Source of the DNA: Candidatus Pseudoscillospira falkowii
GTDB lineage: Bacteria > Bacillota > Clostridia > Oscillospirales > Oscillospiraceae
DNA: 37,074 bases
Direction of reading: 5' to 3'
Assembly: GCA_904374485.1 (NCBI GenBank)
Contig: CAJFFX010000012.1
Coordinates: forward strand, 1-37,074
A program made the translations under genes and the position numbers. Positions 32,814-37,074 of this stretch are shown here, in pieces (position 1 is the first letter of the stretch; each line of letters begins with the position of its first letter). Below the pieces are notes generated by a model, which saw nothing but the letters and a program-made list of their open reading frames with translations, was not told the origin of the DNA and did no database searches.

Positions 32814-33272
32814 ATGTTGACTGTTGGTACGAAAGCGCCTCTGTTCACCCTGCCGGACAAGGACGGCAATGAAGTTTCCCTGGCGGATTTTGCGGGGAAG
32901 AAAGTGGTGCTCTATTTCTATCCCCGGGACAATACCTCCGGCTGCACGAAGCAGGCCTGCGCCTTTGGCGCGCAGTACGGCGCGTTTCAGAAAATGGGCG
33001 TCGCGGTCATCGGCGTCAGCAAGGACAGCGTGGCGTCCCACGGGAAGTTCGCGGCAAAGTACGACCTGCCTTTCCTCCTGCTCTCGGACCCGGAGCTGCA
33101 GGCCATCCAGGCCTATGACGTGTGGCACGAAAAGAAAATGTGCGGCAAGGTCAGCGTGGGCGTGGTGCGCACCACCTATGTCATCGACGAAAATGGCGTG
33201 ATCGAGTGGGCTAAGGAAAAAGTCAAGCCCGACGAAAACGCGGCGGAGATCCTGGCCTATCTCGGCGGATGA
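32814..33272 (+). CDS. bcp: Thiol peroxidase Bcp (peroxiredoxin Q)
   Basis: The 152 residues are a thioredoxin-fold peroxidase that reduces hydrogen and alkyl peroxides. LYFYPRDNTSGCTKQAC carries the peroxidatic Cys44 and the likely resolving Cys49 five residues on, the atypical 2-Cys pattern of the Bcp/PrxQ group. VIGVSKDSVASHGKFAAKYDLPF and RTTYVIDENG are also typical. Thioredoxin would be the reductant. AAAGGAG lies 9 bases before the ATG, overlapping the yaaA end. Confidence 0.94.
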   Translation: MLTVGTKAPLFTLPDKDGNEVSLADFAGKKVVLYFYPRDNTSGCTKQACAFGAQYGAFQKMGVAVIGVSKDSVASHGKFAAKYDLPFLLLSDPELQAIQAYDVWHEKKMCGKVSVGVVRTTYVIDENGVIEWAKEKVKPDENAAEILAYLGG

Positions 33273-33276
33273 TTGC

Positions 33277-33317
33277 AAAAAAACGCATCCCGCGGCGAAA
33301 GCTGCGGGATGCGTTTT
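33277..33317. terminator. Bidirectional terminator between bcp and the DUF975 gene
   Basis: AAAACGCATCCCGC pairs with GCGGGATGCGTTTT across a 10-base centre, with a T-run on the plus side and an A-run (33277-33283) that is a T-run on the minus strand. Confidence 0.85.
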
Positions 33318-33352
33318 GGCATGCGGTTTGGACCGGCCTGCCGGCTGCGGCG

Positions 33353-34252
33353 TCAGGAATCCTGATGATCGCTCCGGCGCTCCGCCGGCTGGGACGGGGC
33401 TTCGCCGCCCGGCTCCTGGGGCGTCTGTGCGCCGTTCTGGGGCGGCGTCTGCGTCTGCGCGCCGTTCTGGGGCGCGGAGGACCAGGAACTGCCGCTGTGG
33501 TTCCAGTCGTAATCGTACTGGCCGGGGGTAGGACCGCCGTTGTGCGGGGGCTGCCAATTCTGCTGGCCGCCGCTGCCGCTCATGCCCTTCTGGGCACGGA
33601 TGGTGTCGTAAAAAGCGATGTCCGTCAGGAGCATGTAGGGCCCAAGCCAGATATAGAGCAGGCCGAAGGTGAAAAAGCTCAAAAAGATCCAGCCCAGGAA
33701 GGAGAGATCCAGCACGAACAGCTGCCACTTGTAGCCATAGGTCTGGGCCTTGCTCAGATTGATGGCTTCCAGAATGCCCATGTCCGGATTTTCCAGCAGA
33801 TTGTAGAGGGCGAAGCGGTAGCGGTACATGGCGATGATGCCGGGAATGACGAGCAGCAGGGCCCACAGGAAAACGAAAATAGACGTCACGATCTCCAGCA
33901 GGATGACTTTTCCGGCGATGGAGAACCCGTCGAACAGGGTGGTCATCGGCATCTCTTTTCCGCGGCGTACGCCCAGACAGTAGAGAGCGAAGCCGGCGCT
34001 CAGCACCGTGGAGAGCAGAGAGACCATAATGGTGATGAACCAGTTGATGCTGCTGGGCATCAGCGTGGTGATATAATAGCCGCCGTATTCGACATAATAG
34101 GGAATGCCGAACAGATTGATCATGAACTGTTCAAAGGCGCTCATGGCGATGGTGATGACGACCAGCAGAAGGCTGATCTGATACGGGCTGACGCGGGCGG
34201 TGCGCATACAGTTGCGGGCCGCCTGTTTGGCCAACGGGCGATCGACTGTCAT
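33353..34252 (-). CDS. DUF975 family integral membrane protein with Gln/Pro-rich tail
   Basis: The 299 residues contain several membrane helices in residues about 20-225, including LLLVVITIAMSAFEQFMI, FVFLWALLLVIPGIIAMYRY and LGWIFLSFFTFGLLYIWLGPY. The last two carry the DUF975 pattern (VIPGIIAMYRYRFALYNLLENPDM and EAINLSKAQTYGYKW). From about residue 230 the C-terminus is hydrophilic and low-complexity, rich in Gln, Pro, Ser and Gly, and contains the repeated phrase PQNGAQT. Function of the family is unknown. AAAGGAGTTTTTCT precedes the ATG at 34252 on the minus strand. It is divergent from the guanidine exporter operon. Confidence 0.8.
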   Translation of the reverse strand: MTVDRPLAKQAARNCMRTARVSPYQISLLLVVITIAMSAFEQFMINLFGIPYYVEYGGYYITTLMPSSINWFITIMVSLLSTVLSAGFALYCLGVRRGKEMPMTTLFDGFSIAGKVILLEIVTSIFVFLWALLLVIPGIIAMYRYRFALYNLLENPDMGILEAINLSKAQTYGYKWQLFVLDLSFLGWIFLSFFTFGLLYIWLGPYMLLTDIAFYDTIRAQKGMSGSGGQQNWQPPHNGGPTPGQYDYDWNHSGSSWSSAPQNGAQTQTPPQNGAQTPQEPGGEAPSQPAERRSDHQDS

Positions 34253-34318
34253 AGAAAAACTCCTTTATATAATATGAAAATGAAACTGCTTTTGGAAAGG
34301 GCGCCGAAACGCACCTAC

Positions 34319-34347
34319 AATATATCATAAACCGGCGAAAAATACAA
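34319..34347 (-). promoter_or_regulatory. Promoter for the DUF975 gene (leftward)
   Basis: On the minus strand TTGTAT (34347-34342), 17 bases, TATATT (34324-34319), with a leader of about 60 bases. Confidence 0.7.
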
Positions 34348-34398
34348 ATTACAGGACGGTTACAGCGCTGCGGCCAGAAAAAATCTATGCCGCGGGGC

Positions 34399-34427
34399 TT
34401 GACTTTTTTCGCCGGGCAGGGTATGAT
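34399..34427 (+). promoter_or_regulatory. Promoter for the riboswitch-gdx operon
   Basis: TTGACT (34399-34404), 17 bases, TATGAT (34422-34427). Transcription would start near 34434, about a dozen bases before the first riboswitch stem. Confidence 0.8.
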
Positions 34428-34442
34428 AGGGTCAATTCCATA

Positions 34443-34530
34443 GAGTGCCCGCCGCCGGGTGGGCAGAATACGCGTTTGCGCTCGCATCGATAGGCCGTTA
34501 GAAGATGTGAGAAGCGGGCGCTGTTTTTTT
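34443..34530 (+). ncRNA. Guanidine-IV (mepA) riboswitch candidate, copy 1
   Basis: P1: TGCCCGCC (34446-34453) pairs with GGTGGGCA (34458-34465), leaving the loop GCCG. P2: CTCGCATC pairs with GATGTGAG around a loop starting GATAGGCC, and the stem extends as GCGTTTGC with GCGGGCGC, ending in seven T, so P2 is also an intrinsic terminator. GCC of loop 1 can kiss GGC of loop 2. This two-hairpin, kissing-loop, terminator-embedded layout and the position before a guanidine exporter match what I know of the guanidine-IV class. Guanidine would be expected to allow read-through. Class assignment is by recall of the motif, without a covariance search. Confidence 0.72.
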
Positions 34531-34550
34531 ATGTTCAGGAGGGATTTTTT

Positions 34551-34871
34551 ATGGCATGGATCTATTTGCTGACAGCAGGCGGCCTGGAGGTTTTCTGGGC
34601 AACATTTATGAAGCTATCGGAAGGGTTTACCAAGCCGGTGTATTCTGTGCTGACGCTCATTGGCCTGGTGGCCAGCTTTGTGTTTTTGTCCCAGGCAACC
34701 AAGGTGCTGCCTTTGGGCACGGCTTATGCTATCTGGACGGGCATCGGAGCCGTGGGTTCTGTTATTGTGGGCATTGTGCTCTTTAAAGAGCCGGCTACGG
34801 CGCTGCGCATCTTTTTTGCGGCGATGCTGGTGGCGGGCATCCTGGGCCTGAAACTGACCTCCGGTCACTGA
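34551..34871 (+). CDS. gdx: Guanidinium exporter Gdx (SMR family), copy 1
   Basis: The 106 residues form four membrane helices, the standard SMR length. The protein would export guanidinium in exchange for protons as a dual-topology dimer. The key residue Glu13 lies in helix 1 (AGGLEVFWATF). Trp16, Ser42, Tyr59 and Trp62, described for Gdx-type binding sites, are all present, the latter two in PLGTAYAIWTGIGAVGS. That motif separates Gdx/SugE from EmrE-type drug pumps. AGGAGGG lies 7 bases before the ATG and just after the riboswitch terminator. It is 77% identical in protein sequence to the next copy (82 of 106, my count). Confidence 0.9.
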   Translation: MAWIYLLTAGGLEVFWATFMKLSEGFTKPVYSVLTLIGLVASFVFLSQATKVLPLGTAYAIWTGIGAVGSVIVGIVLFKEPATALRIFFAAMLVAGILGLKLTSGH

Positions 34872-34911
34872 GGGCAGAGGAAGCAGAAACATTCCAAAAA
34901 TCGTTTCATAT

Positions 34912-34993
34912 AGTGTCCGCCGCCGGGTGGACAATCAGCGCTTGCTTTTCCGTCGATAGGCCTTTGAAGATGGAAAGGTCGGCGCTTTTTTTT
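34912..34993 (+). ncRNA. Guanidine-IV (mepA) riboswitch candidate, copy 2
   Basis: P1: GTCCGCC (34915-34921) pairs with GGTGGAC (34926-34932), loop GCCG, identical to copy 1. P2: AGCGCTTGCTTTTCC (34937-34951) pairs with GGAAAGGTCGGCGCT (34972-34986), with one mismatch and a few wobble pairs, followed by a T-run. The P2 loop holds GATAGGCC (34955-34962), again able to kiss loop 1. Stem sequences differ from copy 1 while pairing is kept (for example CTCGCATC/GATGTGAG against TTTTCC/GGAAAG), which is covariation in favour of the structure. No good promoter lies between gdx copy 1 and this element. Confidence 0.72.
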
Positions 34994-35013
34994 CGAGGGA
35001 GGTATTTTATAGT

Positions 35014-35334
35014 ATGGCGTGGATTTTTTTGCTGATTGCCAGCGGCCTGGAAATTTTCTGGGCCACTTTTATGAAATTGTCCCATGGATTTACCCAGCCC
35101 CTTTATACGGCGCTGACCGTTGGGGGGGTGATTGCAAGTTTCCTGTTTTTGGCCCGGGCGACCAAGGTGCTGCCCCTGGGCACAGCCTATGCCATCTGGA
35201 CGGGCATCGGGGCCGTGGGTTCCGTTGTGGTGGGCATTGTGTTTTTTCAGGAGCCGGCCACGGCGCTGCGCATCTTTTTTATCGGCATGCTGATGGTGGG
35301 TATTTTGGGCCTGAAATTAACGTCCGAACACTGA
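35014..35334 (+). CDS. gdx: Guanidinium exporter Gdx (SMR family), copy 2
   Basis: The 106-residue paralogue of the preceding gene, also with Glu13, Trp16, Ser42, Tyr59 and Trp62, and the same PLGTAYAIWTGIGAVGS segment. Differences from copy 1 concentrate in helices 1, 2 and 4 and the loop at residues 24-33 (EGFTKP against HGFTQP). Net charge of loops differs slightly (Lys28 and Lys79 in copy 1 are Gln here; Gln48 becomes Arg), which could bias membrane orientation. It may form homodimers or pair with copy 1. GGGAGG precedes the ATG by about 11 bases. Confidence 0.88.
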   Translation: MAWIFLLIASGLEIFWATFMKLSHGFTQPLYTALTVGGVIASFLFLARATKVLPLGTAYAIWTGIGAVGSVVVGIVFFQEPATALRIFFIGMLMVGILGLKLTSEH

Positions 35335-35478
35335 GGGGTTTGCCCGTCGTTTTGTATCCTTTCTGCCGCGCAAGCCATGAAAGCGTTTTTTCTCTGGATA
35401 ACAGATCTCTTTTCTCAAAAAAGGCATCCGGGGTGCACTTTCCGTGCACCCCGGATGCCTTTTTATGATAAAGGTTGC
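35335..35478. other. Intergenic region after gdx copy 2
   Basis: An AT-rich stretch with no gene. It ends in the strong terminator at 35417-35465. Confidence 0.6.
35417..35465. terminator. Strong bidirectional terminator after the gdx operon
   Basis: A 20-base perfect stem, AAAAGGCATCCGGGGTGCAC (35419-35438) with its complement (35444-35463), and a 5-base loop. It has T-runs on both strands, serving the gdx operon rightward and the ilvD region leftward. Confidence 0.93.
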
Positions 35479-35548
35479 TTACAGGAGAATTGCGCCCTTG
35501 TCTGCGGAAGAGACCATCTTTGCATACCGGGCCAGATACCCGGTCTTG
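35479..35548 (-). pseudogene. Remnant 3' end of a second ilvD copy
   Basis: On the minus strand, [20 protein letters not shown] then LL and stop reproduces the last residues of IlvD, which ends ILE and stop at 35689. Bases 35486-35548 match 35696-35758 at 60 of 63 positions. The three differences are all third-codon, synonymous (GCC/GCA, CGA/CGG, GCG/GCA). Homology stops abruptly at 35548, where a hairpin cluster begins. The open frame continues upstream to 35676 through non-IlvD sequence and is probably not a gene. Confidence 0.75.
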
Positions 35549-35688
35549 TTCCCGCAGAGCGATCTCTGCGGGGGCCCCGAATTATATTTATGCGGGAGCG
35601 AAGTGAATCCGCTCCCGCATAAGGTTTTGCCTGCGGCAAAACGCTTATACGCCCGCGCTGCGGGCGGAAAAGTCAAGACCGGACAAGC
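35549..35688. repeat. Cluster of four hairpins between ilvD and its truncated copy
   Basis: Four perfect or near-perfect inverted repeats lie in 120 bases. H1 is CCCGCAGAG/CTCTGCGGG (35551-35572). H2 is TATGCGGGAGCG/CGCTCCCGCATA (35589-35621, AAGTGAATC loop). H3 is GTTTTGCC/GGCAAAAC (35624-35642). H4 is CGCCCGC/GCGGGCG (35650-35666). GTCAAGACCGG (35672-35682) is the inverse complement of CCGGTCTTGAC in ilvD (35751-35761). This looks like a small palindromic repeat element rather than ordinary intergenic DNA. Family unknown. Confidence 0.65.
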
Positions 35689-37074
35689 TTATTCCAGAAT
35701 TGCGCCCTTGTCGGCGGAAGAGACCATCTTCGCATATCGGGCCAGATACCCGGTCTTGACTTTAGGTTCCGGGCAGACCCAGGCAGCTTTGCGGCGGGCC
35801 AGCTCTTCGTCGCTGACGCGGACGTTGATGGCGTGGTTCGGGATGTCGATGGCGATGACGTCGCCCTCCTGCACCAGGCCGATGGGGCCGCCGGAGGCTG
35901 CCTCGGGGGACACGTGGCCGATGGAGGCGCCGCGGGTGGCGCCGGAGAAGCGGCCGTCGGTGATCAGGGCCACTTCCTTGTCCAGGCCCATGCCGGCGAT
36001 GGCGCTGGTGGGGTTGAGCATCTCACGCATGCCGGGGCCGCCCTTGGGGCCCTCGTAGCGGATGACCACCACGTCGCCGGAGACGATCTTGCCGGCGTAG
36101 ATGGCGGCGATGGCGTCCTCCTCGCTGTCGAAGACCCGGGCGGGGCCTTCGTGGACCATCATCTCGGGGGCCACGGCGGACTGCTTGACCACGCAGCCGT
36201 CGGGGGCCAGATTGCCCTTGAGCACGGCGATGCCGCCGGTTTTGGAGTAGGGGTTGTCGATGGGGCGGATCAGCTCCGGGTCGCGGTTCACGACGCCCTG
36301 GAGATTTTCGGCGATGGTCTTGCCGGTGCAGGTGATGCCGCTGGTGTCCAGCAGGCCGGCCTCCGCCAGCTCGGCCATGACGGCATAGACGCCGCCGGCC
36401 CGATCCAGGTCCTCCATAAAGGTGTCCCCGGCGGGGGCCAGGTGGCAGAGGTTGGGGGTCTTGGAGGAGATCTCGTTGGCCATGTCGAAGGAAAGCTCGA
36501 TGCCGCACTCGTGGGCGATGGCGGGCAGGTGGAGCATGGTATTGGTGGAGCAGCCGAGAGCCATGTCCACGGTTTCGGCGTTGTGGAAGGCGGCTTCGGT
36601 CATGATGTCCCGGGGGCGGATGTCCTTCTCCACCAGTTCCATGATCTGCATCCCCGCGTGCTTAGCCAGGCGCAGCCGGGCGGAGTAGACGGCGGGAATG
36701 GTGCCGTTGCCCCGCAGGCCCATGCCGATGGCTTCGGTCAGGCAGTTCATGGAGTTGGCGGTGTACATGCCCGAGCAGGAGCCGCAGGTGGGGCAGGCGT
36801 TCTCCTCATATTCCTCCACGCCGGCTTCGTCCAGCTTGTCGGCGTAATAAGCGCCCACGGCCTCGAACATGTGGCTCAGGCAGGTGCGGCGGCCGCTGTT
36901 CAGATGGCCGGCCAGCATGGGCCCGCCGGAGACGAAAATCGTGGGGATGTTCACCCGGGCGGCGGCCATGAGCAGACCGGGCACGTTTTTGTCGCAGTTG
37001 GGGATCATCACCAGGCCGTCGAACTGGTGGGCCAGGGCCATGGCCTCGGTGGAGTCGGCGATCAGGTCCCGGGT
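35689..37074 (-). CDS. ilvD: Dihydroxy-acid dehydratase IlvD, N-terminus cut by window edge
   Basis: IlvD dehydrates dihydroxy-isovalerate and dihydroxy-methylvalerate to the keto acids of valine and isoleucine, using an Fe-S cluster and magnesium. The window holds 461 C-terminal residues of an expected 550-560. [11 protein letters not shown] and [19 protein letters not shown] carry two of the three cluster cysteines; the first lies beyond the edge. [33 protein letters not shown]-like [11 protein letters not shown] and IGHVSPEA are further hallmarks. The frame is open to the last base of the window, reading [12 protein letters not shown]. The stop is TAA at 35689-35691, and its 3' end is duplicated at 35479-35548. 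Confidence 0.95.
   Translation of the reverse strand, partial: TRDLIADSTEAMALAHQFDGLVMIPNCDKNVPGLLMAAARVNIPTIFVSGGPMLAGHLNSGRRTCLSHMFEAVGAYYADKLDEAGVEEYEENACPTCGSCSGMYTANSMNCLTEAIGMGLRGNGTIPAVYSARLRLAKHAGMQIMELVEKDIRPRDIMTEAAFHNAETVDMALGCSTNTMLHLPAIAHECGIELSFDMANEISSKTPNLCHLAPAGDTFMEDLDRAGGVYAVMAELAEAGLLDTSGITCTGKTIAENLQGVVNRDPELIRPIDNPYSKTGGIAVLKGNLAPDGCVVKQSAVAPEMMVHEGPARVFDSEEDAIAAIYAGKIVSGDVVVIRYEGPKGGPGMREMLNPTSAIAGMGLDKEVALITDGRFSGATRGASIGHVSPEAASGGPIGLVQEGDVIAIDIPNHAINVRVSDEELARRKAAWVCPEPKVKTGYLARYAKMVSSADKGAILE

Noticed and set aside
34443-34530. Possible guanidine-I, -II or -III riboswitch before gdx
   Set aside because: The tandem ACGR-loop hairpins of guanidine-II, the H-type pseudoknot of guanidine-III and the longer guanidine-I core are not seen. 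The two-hairpin kissing form with terminator fits guanidine-IV better.
35479-35676. 65-codon minus-strand frame ending in IlvD-like residues
   Set aside because: Only the last 21 or so residues are IlvD-derived. The rest reads through hairpins and has no ribosome site, so I treat it as a remnant plus repeat and not a gene.

Overview
The window is a chromosomal stretch from a high-GC Gram-positive bacterium of the Bacillota, most likely a gut-type Clostridia (Oscillospiraceae-like). I base this on dense short operons with strong AGGAGG-type ribosome sites, near-consensus TTGACA/TATAAT promoters with 17-base spacers, the dprA-topA-trmFO and plsX-acpP-rnc gene orders, an NfnAB transhydrogenase, the acetylase route of lysine synthesis, and what look like guanidine-IV riboswitches. 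The family-level placement is inference; no rRNA gene is present. Almost all of it is ordinary core genome. I see no CRISPR array, complete prophage, insertion sequence or origin.

Layout. 1-454 (-): 5'-end part of a DUF4830-type anchored protein. 556-1293: RsuA-type pseudouridine synthase. 1344-5673: one transcription unit with a CdaR/PucR regulator, FtsE, FtsX, a 47-residue membrane protein and an EnvC-like M23 hydrolase. 5671-6438: unrecognised protein. 6435-9083: greA-lysS, where LysRS carries a C-terminal tRNA-binding domain and the gene has a low-GC internal block. 9106-16032: SpoU methyltransferase, DprA, TopA, TrmFO, PlsX. 16041-17167: AcpP and RNase III. 17316-20963: UppP and FtsK. 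21042-22483: ECF sigma factor and an anti-sigma-like protein without a visible membrane helix. 22566-23650: zinc-ribbon protein of unknown role.

23610-27672 is a lysine/diaminopimelate block. DapB and DapH run leftward, an M20 deacetylase (DapL-like) runs rightward, and a class I aminotransferase (PatA-like) runs leftward. Together they could supply four consecutive steps from dihydrodipicolinate to L,L-diaminopimelate. 27853-30298 holds nfnA-nfnB. 30297-31321 holds a holin-like protein and an M15-type endolysin with no other phage genes. 31482-32028 has three tRNAs (Pro-GGG on minus, Ser-UGA and Ser-GCU on plus). 32063-33317 has yaaA and a Bcp peroxiredoxin, followed by a DUF975 membrane protein on minus.

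The most distinctive region is 34399-35465. Two guanidine-exporter (Gdx-type SMR) genes lie in tandem, each directly behind its own two-hairpin leader that resembles the guanidine-IV (mepA) riboswitch. Only the first leader has a good promoter, so the second switch probably acts in series on read-through transcripts. Next to it, 35479-35688 holds a 63-base near-copy of the 3' end of ilvD, with only synonymous differences, and a cluster of four hairpins. The ilvD gene itself runs leftward from beyond the window edge.
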